Shown here: piece after piece, positions 56,639 to 63,762 of the stretch
Numbering within the stretch: position 1 is the stretch's first letter
How the letters are laid out: the number at the start of each line of letters is the position of its first letter
Assembly (NCBI RefSeq): GCF_023195515.1
Contig: NZ_JALPKR020000002.1
Location: 4,751,001 to 4,815,000, forward strand
Source: Variovorax sp. S12S4
GTDB lineage: Bacteria > Pseudomonadota > Gammaproteobacteria > Burkholderiales > Burkholderiaceae_C
Length of the DNA stretch: 64,000 bases
Reading direction: 5' to 3'
Translations under genes and position numbers: made by a program
The notes under the pieces: generated by a model
What the model was told of the DNA's origin: nothing
The model's input: only the letters and a program-made list of their open reading frames with translations
Database searches by the model: none

Positions 56639-57064
56639 ATGGAACAAGCAACCGCCGCTTTGCCGGCCAGCCGCGATGCCTATGAAGAAATATTCGCGTT
56701 GGTCGACACCTACTTTCACAGCATCTACACGGGTGATGCCGCCGCACTTCGATCGACTTTCCACCTGGGCTGCCGGCTCTTCGCGAACGTTTCGACAACG
56801 CCGTACGAGAAGTCGGTCGACGAATACGTGGAGGGCGTCGCCAACCGCAAGTCGCCCCGTGAGCTGGGCGAGCCATTCCGGATGCAGGTGCTCGGGGCCG
56901 AGATGCTCGCGAGCATGGCATTGGTAAGAACGCACCAGCAGATGCTCGGCTTCAACTACTACGACTACCTGTCGCTCCTGCATCGCGACGGGCGCTGGCA
57001 GATCGTCAGCAAGACCTTCGTTCATCTCGAACCCTCGCGGCCTCCGGAGCCTTCGGGCCGTTGA
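56639..57064 (+). CDS. NTF2/SnoaL-like protein (putative lumazine-binding type)
   Basis: 141 residues from the ATG at 56639. Cone-fold start EEIFALVDTYFHSIYTGDAAALRSTFH and end FNYYDYLSLLHRDGRWQIVSKTFVH are typical of the lumazine-binding-like NTF2 group often found with oxidoreductases. First gene of a three-gene set with the WrbA-like and DUF2384-like genes. Confidence 0.88.
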   Translation: MEQATAALPASRDAYEEIFALVDTYFHSIYTGDAAALRSTFHLGCRLFANVSTTPYEKSVDEYVEGVANRKSPRELGEPFRMQVLGAEMLASMALVRTHQQMLGFNYYDYLSLLHRDGRWQIVSKTFVHLEPSRPPEPSGR

Positions 57065-57095
57065 CCGCAACCACGCAACCCACCAAGGAACCCTC

Positions 57096-57671
57096 ATGTC
57101 CAATCAAAGCATCGTCATCGTCTACTTCAGCGGCTTCGGCCATACGCAGCGGATTGCGGAAACCGTGGCTTCCGCCTCAGGCGCACAACTGCTGCGAGTC
57201 GACGAGGCCGGCAACCTCCCGACTGGCGGCTGGGAGCAGCTTGCCGCGGCCGACGCCATCGTCTTCGGCACGCCGACCTACATCGGCAGCGTGAGCTGGC
57301 AGTTCAAGAAGTTCATCGACGAGTCGTCGAAGGTCTGGGGCGCCATGGGCTGGAAGGACAAGCTCGCCGCCGCCTTCACCAACTCCGCTGGCATGAACGG
57401 AGACAAGGCTTCGACGCTGTACGCACTGTTCACCATGGCGCAGCAGCACGGCATGGTGTGGGTCGGCATGGGCATGCTGCCGAGCACCACCAAGGCCGCG
57501 AAGCGGGACGACATCAACTATGTCGCGTCCTTCATGGGCCTTGCGACCACCACGCCGTCGGATGCATCCGTTGACGAAATGGTGCCTGGCGACCTGGAAA
57601 CCGCGCGCCGATTCGGCCAGCGCGTGGCCGCAACGCTGGCGCGGCTGCGTCCGGCGGCGAATGTCGACTGA
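57096..57671 (+). CDS. Flavodoxin-fold NAD(P)H quinone oxidoreductase (WrbA-like)
   Basis: 191 residues. FMN phosphate loop YFSGFGHTQRIAE at residues 10-22, the FGTPTYIGSVSWQFKKFID segment and the LAAAFTNSAG strand match WrbA/KefF-type NAD(P)H dehydrogenases, which reduce quinones by two electrons and limit redox cycling. 31 bases separate it from the preceding gene and 31 from the next, so an operon is likely. Confidence 0.92.
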   Translation: MSNQSIVIVYFSGFGHTQRIAETVASASGAQLLRVDEAGNLPTGGWEQLAAADAIVFGTPTYIGSVSWQFKKFIDESSKVWGAMGWKDKLAAAFTNSAGMNGDKASTLYALFTMAQQHGMVWVGMGMLPSTTKAAKRDDINYVASFMGLATTTPSDASVDEMVPGDLETARRFGQRVAATLARLRPAANVD

Positions 57672-57702
57672 TGCGGCAGAACGAGCCAACCAGGAGCCCA
57701 TC

Positions 57703-58200
57703 ATGCGCGACTACGAAATACGTTCTTCGAGCAACCTTCCCTCTCCCTACACGATGCGGCTATCGCCTGCGCGAACCAGCGCGCCCGCGCTGCTGCATGG
57801 CGTCGAGGTCTTGCAGTACCGGCAAATGGAGCGCGCCTTTCATGCGAGCGGTGGCATCGTGAGTTCCGACGAGGTCGTCAGCCTGCTCCTGCAGCACACG
57901 GAACAACCGATCTCGCAACTGGCGCACTGGATCGTCGACCACGACGTGCTGAGCTTTCCATGGCAAGGGCATACGGTGCTGCCGCTGTTCCAGTTCGACC
58001 TGCGAACCATGAAGCTCCGCCCGCCGGTGAATGCCGTGGTTCACGAGCTGGTTCCCACGCTGAGCGACTGGGAGGCCTGCCTCTGGTTCGCCACGCCGAA
58101 TGCGTGGCTCGCCGATGCCACGCCGTTGGACGTTGTGGCGCGCGATGCGCCTGCGGTGCTCGACGCTGCGCGGGGCGAGCGCTACCTGGTGCGCAGCTGA
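57703..58200 (+). CDS. Orphan MbcA/ParS/Xre-type antitoxin-domain (DUF2384-like) protein
   Basis: 165 residues from the ATG at 57703. The C-terminal part LSDWEACLWFATPNAWLADATPLDVVARDAPAVLDAARGE follows the DUF2384 pattern (W..PN.WL.G..P.D.L..D...V..AA) of antitoxins that pair with RES-domain toxins. Upstream the protein has ALLHGVEVLQYRQMERAF and a helical middle, without a sure HTH. No RES toxin gene is nearby, so it is an orphan, possibly a repurposed regulator. Confidence 0.65.
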   Translation: MRDYEIRSSSNLPSPYTMRLSPARTSAPALLHGVEVLQYRQMERAFHASGGIVSSDEVVSLLLQHTEQPISQLAHWIVDHDVLSFPWQGHTVLPLFQFDLRTMKLRPPVNAVVHELVPTLSDWEACLWFATPNAWLADATPLDVVARDAPAVLDAARGERYLVRS

Positions 58201-58234
58201 CCTTGCGCATTCCTGCTGCCGGCGGACTCATACC

Positions 58235-58253
58235 AAGGTGTCTGCGACACCTT
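58235..58253. promoter_or_regulatory. 19-bp palindrome over box 9
   Basis: AAGGTGTC-TGC-GACACCTT, perfect 8-bp arms. The right arm is the beginning of box 9. Same type as the palindrome at 21592-21610. Confidence 0.6.
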
Positions 58254-58289
58254 CGTCCAATAGGTCTCGCAGTGGTTTTCTGATTTCAT
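58247..58289 (+). promoter_or_regulatory. 43-bp regulon box 9 (repeat-containing secreted protein)
   Basis: GACACC-TTC-GT-CCAAT-AG ... TTCTGATTTCAT, 43 bases, ending 92 bases before the ATG at 58382. Confidence 0.75.
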
Positions 58290-58333
58290 GACCTCACGCG
58301 CCATACGGCGCGCACCCGAGTTCCCTCTTCGTT

Positions 58334-58363
58334 CATGCACGCATTTGCGTGCGTGGTCTTTTT
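58334..58363 (+). terminator. Terminator-like hairpin in the leader of the secreted repeat protein
   Basis: CATGCACGC and GCGTGCGTG pair in a 9-bp stem (one G-U) with a 4-base loop, followed by GTCTTTTTG. It lies between box 9 and the gene at 58382, so it would end or attenuate transcription before the gene unless relieved. Confidence 0.5.
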
Positions 58364-58381
58364 GAACCCAAGGAGTTTGAA

Positions 58382-58786
58382 ATGCGATTGATCCTTTCGA
58401 CATTTGCCCTTGCCGCCGCGCAAGTCCTGGTTTCCACTGCCTACGCCCAGGCCTCTTCCGACAGCTCGGCCATCCGTGCCGAACGCAAGGCGGAAGGCGT
58501 GGACGCCTCGCATCACTTCATGCCCGGCGAAGGAGATCCGAAGCCCGATCCGCGGGCCAAGGTCACCAGGGCTGAGCGCGCCGCGGCTCGCCAGGCGCGC
58601 AAACCCGCTGGCGTGGAAGCCGCGCACACCTTCATGCCGGGCGAGGGAGACCCTCGGCCCGAGCCCAGCGCCAAGCTCTCGCGCGCCGAGCGGTCGGCCG
58701 GCCGCAAGGCAAGCCGTGCAGAGATTGCGCGCGAGAACAAGAGCGGCGAGCTCCCGTCGTTCAACGACAACTACGGCGGCAAGTAG
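58382..58786 (+). CDS. Small secreted protein with two tandem repeats
   Basis: 134 residues with a signal peptide (about 1-22, cleavage at AYAQ). The mature part has two repeats of about 38 residues: GVDASHHFMPGEGDPKPDPR and GVEAAHTFMPGEGDPRPEPS, each followed by an Arg/Ala-rich helix (AERAAARQARK; AERSAGRKASR). It is very basic outside the acidic FMPGEGDP core. I do not recognise the family. AAGGAG precedes the ATG. It has the only box (box 9) with a hairpin between box and gene. Confidence 0.75.
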   Translation: MRLILSTFALAAAQVLVSTAYAQASSDSSAIRAERKAEGVDASHHFMPGEGDPKPDPRAKVTRAERAAARQARKPAGVEAAHTFMPGEGDPRPEPSAKLSRAERSAGRKASRAEIARENKSGELPSFNDNYGGK

Positions 58787-58795
58787 GCTGCTGCT

Positions 58796-59167
58796 TCACC
58801 CTGCTGCCACGGCCTTCTTCAGGGCCTGCAGCAAGGCAGTGTCGTCGAACGGCTTGTCCAGGCATTCGACCGCACCTTCCTCGAGCAGGCCCTGCCGGAG
58901 CGCACCATTCCCGCGGGCGGTAATGAAGATGACCGGGATGTTGCATCCGCGCACTTTCAGTTCGCGGTAGAGCTCCACGCCGGACATGCCGGGCATGGTG
59001 ATGTCCAGGATCAGGCAGCTCGTTCTGGCGATGGCATCCGACCCGAGGAACGCCTCTGCGGAGGTGAAAGCACGGGCGACAAAGCCGAAAGCTTCCAGGA
59101 GCGGCGGCAACGATTCGCGTACCGACTCGTCGTCGTCGACTACCGAGACCACCAGTTGAGCAGACAT
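58796..59167 (-). CDS. Stand-alone receiver-domain protein (FixJ-type receiver)
   Basis: 123 residues from the ATG at 59167. Complete receiver: VVSVVDDDESVRESL, phospho-acceptor CLILDITMPGMSG, Thr in FITARGNG and Lys in CLDKPFDD. There is no output domain. It may act as a phosphate sink or shuttle for the FixL-like kinases. The promoter has a half-conserved box at 59280-59322. Confidence 0.92.
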   Translation of the reverse strand: MSAQLVVSVVDDDESVRESLPPLLEAFGFVARAFTSAEAFLGSDAIARTSCLILDITMPGMSGVELYRELKVRGCNIPVIFITARGNGALRQGLLEEGAVECLDKPFDDTALLQALKKAVAAG

Positions 59168-59279
59168 TTGGGCGTCCTCGCGGCTTCCATTGATTTTGCG
59201 CAGGTGGCGAATCATCCACGTGCGTTGTCTTGGAGCCAAAGACACGTACGCCGCTTCCTCCCTGCCCGTCGTCACCTAC

Positions 59280-59322
59280 AGGATGCTCGGTTCACCGAAC
59301 GCCGTAAACGATACTTTGGTGT
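59280..59322 (-). promoter_or_regulatory. Half-conserved regulon box upstream of the stand-alone receiver gene
   Basis: Minus strand GACACC-AAA-GT fits the first block, but the CAAT block and the -10-like end do not. It overlaps ATCGTTTAC, which recalls FixJ-family boxes of the StyR/TodT kind (recollection). Confidence 0.25.
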
Positions 59323-59403
59323 CGGATCGGCCATCGCTGTCGGGCTCCGGCAACAGCCGCCGGCGAATGGCCAAGGAGGCACGCAACGGCGCGCGCTGTA
59401 CGT

Positions 59404-60738
59404 CTAGCCGCGCAACGGCCGGAATCCGGCGCGCAGTTCCGCCGAGAAGGCCGCCGGCTGTTCCCACGCGGCGAAGTGGCCGCCCTTCTCCAGCCTGTTG
59501 TAGTGAATGAGCTTCGGATAGGCGCGTTGCGCCCAGCTGCGAGGGGCGGTGTAGATCTCGTCGGGAAATGCGCTCACCGCGGTAGGCAAGGCCACGCCTT
59601 TGGGCGCGAAGAAAGGGAGCTTGCTCTCCCAATACAGACGTGCCGAGGAAACGGCGGTGTTCGTCAGCCAGTAGAGAGTGACGTTGTCCAGGATGTCGTC
59701 CCGCGTAAGGCCTTCAGATTGGCCCGCAAAGACACGCGCGATGAGCGCGTAGCTGCGCGCATCGTGGTCCAGCATCCAGGCGGCAAGGCCAATCGGCGAA
59801 TCCTCGATGCCGTAGAGCGTCTGGGGGCGACTCCCCATCTCCTGGGCATAGGCCAGGCCGTGCTTGTAGAAAGTGTCGAGCTGGTCGTATGCATACTTTT
59901 CGTCGGCGGAAAGGCCGGATGGCGGCGGGCCGCCGGCCGCGAGCGCCTTTGCAATGTCGTCGGGAATGGTTGCCGGCATGTTGGTGTGAATGCCAACGAG
60001 GCCTGCAGGCGCCAGCAAGGCCATCTGCTCCGTGACAGCGTTGCCCCAGTCGCCCCCTTGTGCCACATAGCGTGAATAGCCGAGGCGCTGCATGAGCACG
60101 ATCCATGCGCGCGCAATTCGAACAGGGTCCCAGCCCGTCGTGGTCGGCTTTCCCGAGAATCCGTGTCCCGGCAACGAGGGAATCACCACGTCGAACGCGT
60201 CCGCCGCCGTTCCGCCATGCGCCGTCGGGTTGGTCAACGGGTCGATGATCTTCATCTGCTCGATGATCGAGCCGGGCCATCCGTGGGTGATGACTACGGG
60301 CAAGGCATTCTGGTGGGTCGAACGCACATGGATGAAATGGATGTCCACGCCGTCGATCTCGGTCATGAACTGGGGCCAGGCATTCAACCTGGATTCGCAT
60401 TTGCGCCAGTCGTACTTCGTTTCCCAATAGCGCGCGAGTTCGCGCATCGTCGCAAGCTGAACACCCTGCGACGCGTCATTTACCGTTTCGCGCGATGGCC
60501 ATTTCGTCGCCTTGATGCGCCTGCGCAAGTCTGTGAGGTCACCGCGCGGAAAGATCGCGCGGAATGGCCGGATTGCATCTTTGTGATGCGCCGGCCTCTT
60601 GCCGCCCGCCGGGCCGTGAGGATCTGAGCTCACGGTCTGGGCGCGTGCAGATGAGGCGAGCGCGAGGGGACCGGCTGAAAGCGTAACGGTCGAGCCGGCA
60701 ACGAAGTCGCGCCGGGTGATGGATGCTGGTGATGTCAT
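59404..60738 (-). CDS. Tat-exported epoxide hydrolase (EHN type), copy 2
   Basis: 444 residues, intact. Tat signal ITRRDFVAGSTVTLS. EHN part IRPFRAIFPRGDLTDLRRRI; hydrolase core HGWPGSIIEQMK, nucleophile Asp in QGGDWGNAVTEQM, His in EKGGHFAAWEQP. Very similar to copy 1 at 38575 along its whole length. Under box 10; monocistronic, with the receiver gene downstream on the same strand after a 236-base gap. Confidence 0.93.
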   Translation of the reverse strand: MTSPASITRRDFVAGSTVTLSAGPLALASSARAQTVSSDPHGPAGGKRPAHHKDAIRPFRAIFPRGDLTDLRRRIKATKWPSRETVNDASQGVQLATMRELARYWETKYDWRKCESRLNAWPQFMTEIDGVDIHFIHVRSTHQNALPVVITHGWPGSIIEQMKIIDPLTNPTAHGGTAADAFDVVIPSLPGHGFSGKPTTTGWDPVRIARAWIVLMQRLGYSRYVAQGGDWGNAVTEQMALLAPAGLVGIHTNMPATIPDDIAKALAAGGPPPSGLSADEKYAYDQLDTFYKHGLAYAQEMGSRPQTLYGIEDSPIGLAAWMLDHDARSYALIARVFAGQSEGLTRDDILDNVTLYWLTNTAVSSARLYWESKLPFFAPKGVALPTAVSAFPDEIYTAPRSWAQRAYPKLIHYNRLEKGGHFAAWEQPAAFSAELRAGFRPLRG

Positions 60739-60764
60739 GGTGAATCCTTCTCTGAGAAAAGGAA

Positions 60765-60807
60765 ATCACACCAGACATTGTTTTGCCGATCCATTGGACG
60801 AAGGTGT
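60765..60807 (-). promoter_or_regulatory. 43-bp regulon box 10 (epoxide hydrolase copy 2)
   Basis: Minus strand: GACACC-TTC-GT-CCAAT-GG ... GTCTGGTGTGAT, 43 bases, ending 26 bases before the ATG at 60738. Confidence 0.8.
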
Positions 60808-60889
60808 CGCAAATCTTTCACGGTATTCGAGGTTTGTTAAGTGCAGGTCTAAGGGAAGCGATGTGACCGAATAAGTTGAGGCAACAGCC

Positions 60890-61355
60890 TCAATGCGCGT
60901 GGGCCTGGGGCGCCGCGGCCGGCCGATCTGGAACGGTCACCGAAACGGTCTCGCTGGTCAGGATCTTGTGGGTCGGGTCAGCGACCTCGATCAGCATCTT
61001 GTGCACGCCGGGTGTAAGCCCGACGACGATGATCGGGTCCGCACTGGTGTGCGCCCAAGTGCCCGGCCGGTCGTCGACCGTCACGTGAAGGTGGCCGACG
61101 CGCGGCGACACGCTGCGCGCGCCCTCGCCGAAAACCGGGACGACGCGCACATTCTCGGTTCGGTACTGGATGATCACGACCCCCGCGCCAGTGCTTCGGA
61201 CAACGGCGGATACACGACCAGCTTTCCTTGCGACTCCGACGCGATAGGAAGGATCGGCGTGGGGCGTCCGACGTCCGTCGCGGTCTCACCCCCGCATGGA
61301 CGGAAGTCAGGGTGAGCGCGGCAAGCGCTGCGGCGACGACGAGGGGCAGTTTCAT
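60890..61355 (-). CDS. Small exported protein of the DUF6130/DUF4399 type, two frameshifts
   Basis: About 155 residues when corrected. Signal peptide MKLPLVVAAALAALTLTSVHAG from the ATG at 61355 (GGAG upstream). The frame breaks twice, each time at a G5 run that needs six: after HAG (then GETATDVGRPTPILPIAS) and after SEALARG (then VVIIQYRTENVRVVPVF). The mature domain ends VGLTPGVHKMLIEVADPTHK, the usual motif of this periplasmic family, and a His-rich tail HAH. Function unknown. Confidence 0.7.
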
Positions 61356-61459
61356 GAAGGTCTCCAACGAATTCGATGGGAATTTCTGTGGCGGCGAACG
61401 TGCAGCCTGGCGTCGGCGCATCAGTAGTTGGGTGCGCAGGCGGTCCAGGTCGCGTTCGC

Positions 61460-61861
61460 TCACCTGGCCGGTACAAAACCGGGCTTGCCCTTTTCAACGA
61501 AGTAGGTGGCGAGTTCGGACGCTTTGCCGTTGCCGACGTTCTTTGCCGAGTGAACCGCACCGTCCGGAATGAACAAGGCGTCGCCCTTCTTGAGGGTCAC
61601 TGGAGACTTGCCGTCGATCTGGTATTCGATCGTGCCTTCGAGGACATAGGCGACTTCCACGCCCGGATGCGAGTGCCTGGGCGCCAGCACGCCCGGCGCG
61701 AAGTCGACGCGTGCCTGCACGACCTCGCGTCCTGCGATGCCCAGATCGTGCTGCAGGACGTCGGTGCGCCCCAGTCCGGAGGGCTGGGCATGCGCCAGCG
61801 GCCACATGCCGCCAAAAGTGGCGATCAGCAACGCTGCCGCCATGAGTCGAGTCGTTTTCAT
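61460..61861 (-). CDS. Exported cupin-domain protein
   Basis: 133 residues with a signal peptide (about 1-25, ending AHAQ). Cupin motif 1 APRHSHPGVEVAYVLEGTIEY and motif 2 FIPDGAVHSAKNV give a metal site of three His and one Glu. Same strand as the DUF6130-like gene, 104 bases upstream of it. Small periplasmic cupins of this kind are often induced by stress; substrate unknown. Confidence 0.9.
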   Translation of the reverse strand: MKTTRLMAAALLIATFGGMWPLAHAQPSGLGRTDVLQHDLGIAGREVVQARVDFAPGVLAPRHSHPGVEVAYVLEGTIEYQIDGKSPVTLKKGDALFIPDGAVHSAKNVGNGKASELATYFVEKGKPGFVPAR

Positions 61862-61904
61862 TGGATGCTCCGTCGTTCTTCAATATCTGGGAAAACGCAC
61901 TTCA

Positions 61905-62258
61905 TCAGATGCCGCTGCGCACCGTGATGCGAGCAAAGCCCGTGGCGGACCGGGACGGGACACTGGCGGAGGCGCCATCGCCATACAGATTGCCGGCGCG
62001 CGCGGTAGCGATGGCCTCGGCGCGAATCGGCGCGCGATTGGCCAGGCTTGCGGTTGCAACCGGCACCCCGGCCGAAGCGCCTTCGGCATATGGGTCGGCG
62101 TTGCGCGCCGCCTCCGCGGCCTGCACGCGCACGTCGGCGCGGCTCACCGTGGAACTGAACTGCAGCACGCCTTGATACTCCTCGGCACTGGCGCCTGAGG
62201 CGGCAAACGAGACGAGCGACGTGGCGGCGATGGCAGTCAGAAGCTTTCGGGTGTTCAT
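61905..62258 (-). CDS. Small exported DUF4148-like protein
   Basis: 117 residues from the ATG at 62258 (AAGGAA upstream; an upstream start at 62276 would add six). Signal peptide about 1-26 (ASGASA). The mature part has repeated AAEAARNADPYAEGASAGVP and AIATARAGNLYGDGASASVP segments, a pattern of small periplasmic Burkholderiales proteins of the DUF4148 kind. Function unknown. Last gene of the cluster before a long non-coding stretch. Confidence 0.75.
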   Translation of the reverse strand: MNTRKLLTAIAATSLVSFAASGASAEEYQGVLQFSSTVSRADVRVQAAEAARNADPYAEGASAGVPVATASLANRAPIRAEAIATARAGNLYGDGASASVPSRSATGFARITVRSGI

Positions 62259-62276
62259 TGTGGTTTCCTTCAACAA

Positions 62277-63226
62277 CGGATCGAGCGGTACATCGACTGA
62301 ACCGGTCTCACCCGGGTCTTATGCGATGAGTGGATTGGATCGGCCGCTTGTATCTCCGATGTGTCATGGGCCCGGCGTTTTGGACGCTCATGTATTCGGA
62401 TCGACATCCGACACATTGGCATACAGAAATCGTGAGTTCGACTTGTCTAGCACTGCAGGCCAGCCACGCAAGACGGAGCGATCCGCCTGAGCGACGTCAC
62501 CTACTGCATCGAGATCGTCATCGATGGCGTCGGCTGCGCTTATCGGAGCGCCGTAGATTGGCCGGAGCGGGCCACAGGTTCCAGTCGACGGACGATGAGT
62601 CGTGATCGTTCAACCGTTGCGTGTTCTGCCAGCCGATTGCAATGCGAGACAGGAGGGATGCGGTTTCGCGGTATTCGGCGAGGCCCGACAAGCGGAGCGA
62701 TTTCGTGGGCAGGCGATATTCCGGCCGCAGTCCCATTCGCCGTTGATTCGGCGAACCCCAGCTGCGCATTGCAAGGGAAACGGGGGCAGCCCTTCTTGAA
62801 ATCATCGGGTATGAAAGGTGACAGTGGTCGGCATCGAGGCGTTTCCCTGAGCGTCCTTCTTCTCCTCAGCCTCTACCAGCGCCGAACCACTGTCGAGAGG
62901 CAGTGTGCCCAGCTCACGTGAAGTCAGAGTGAACTCTGTGCAGGAGTTCTGTGAAACGATACTCCCCGTCTTGTTTCATGCAACCGATGCGCAATCCAGC
63001 CAGTTGGTTCTGTCAAGTCCACCATGAGGTGAGGCACCTCGCCTTGCTCTTCCGCTAGCTGACTTCGTCAGCACTAATGAAACGTGCGCCATGGCACATG
63101 GCCGACGAAAACGGCCTTCCAAGAACGGCCGGTTCCGGGCGCTGCTAACTTCGGCTTCCGGCCCAAAGCTCCGAGGCTGCGACCGGTTACAGTCGGCCAG
63201 AAGCGGACCTTCCAGTGAACCTCCTA
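62277..63226. other. 950-bp stretch without a supported gene
   Basis: Several short frames exist on both strands but none has protein-like composition or a motif I know. The only structure seen is TCGGAT-CGAC-ATCCGA at 62396-62411. The right part (about 63060-63220) looks like the decayed non-coding sequence that often borders mobile DNA in Burkholderiales. Confidence 0.5.
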
Positions 63227-63328
63227 ATGACCGTTGAAAACACCTCGATTGTTGACGCCGTGGGCACCGACAAGGAGACCGGGGAATACCGGTCAGTCGC
63301 ACCGGTCGCTGAAGCGCGTGCGCACTGA
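63227..63328 (+). pseudogene. Remnant of a DUF6572-like gene
   Basis: A 33-residue frame MTVENTSIVDAVGTDKETGE... matches, as I recall, the start of DUF6572 proteins (M-x-I-E-N-x-D-x-V-D-A-I-G-x-D-K), which normally go on for about 100 residues. Here the similarity stops after about 20 residues and a stop follows. A truncated remnant. Confidence 0.45.
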
Positions 63329-63429
63329 CCTCTGTTCCGGCAACAATGCCAAGAGCAGTCGTTATCGACCGCCATCAAAAAAGTGGCGCGTCGAGCCATC
63401 TTTCCTCCCATGAACCGGAGCAAATTCAC

Positions 63430-63762
63430 GTGACCACAATTGCCGAGAAGACAGGATTCGTCACCCTCATCAACGTCTTCACGGTCGAGCCTGCGAATCA
63501 ATCGGAGCTCCTCACGCTACTAGCACGCGCCACGGACACGTCCGTCCGCAACGTGCCGGGCTTCGTCTCCGCAGCTCTTCATCGCAGTGTCGACGGTACA
63601 AAAGTCACGATGTACGCGCAGTGGGAAAGCGCCGAGCACTACCAAGCGATGCGCTCAAACCCGGTGGCGTCACCATTCCTTGACCAGGCACTCGCCATAG
63701 CGAAGTTCGACCCCGGTATGTACGAGGTGGTCAAGGTCTTCTCTGCTCCACCCCAAAGCTAG
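63430..63762 (+). CDS. Antibiotic-biosynthesis-monooxygenase (ABM) fold protein
   Basis: 110 residues from GTG at 63430, which has GGAG eight bases upstream. ABM ferredoxin-like fold: VTLINVFTVEPANQSELLTLL, VPGFVSAALHRSVDGTKVTMYAQWES and YEVVKVFS. Such small monooxygenase-like proteins act on quinones or heme-like compounds. Isolated; the 238 bases to the right end of the window hold no gene I can support. Confidence 0.88.
   Translation: MTTIAEKTGFVTLINVFTVEPANQSELLTLLARATDTSVRNVPGFVSAALHRSVDGTKVTMYAQWESAEHYQAMRSNPVASPFLDQALAIAKFDPGMYEVVKVFSAPPQS

Noticed and set aside
62277..63226. Several frames of 60-108 codons in the gene-free stretch
   Set aside because: No start signals, motifs or protein-like composition.
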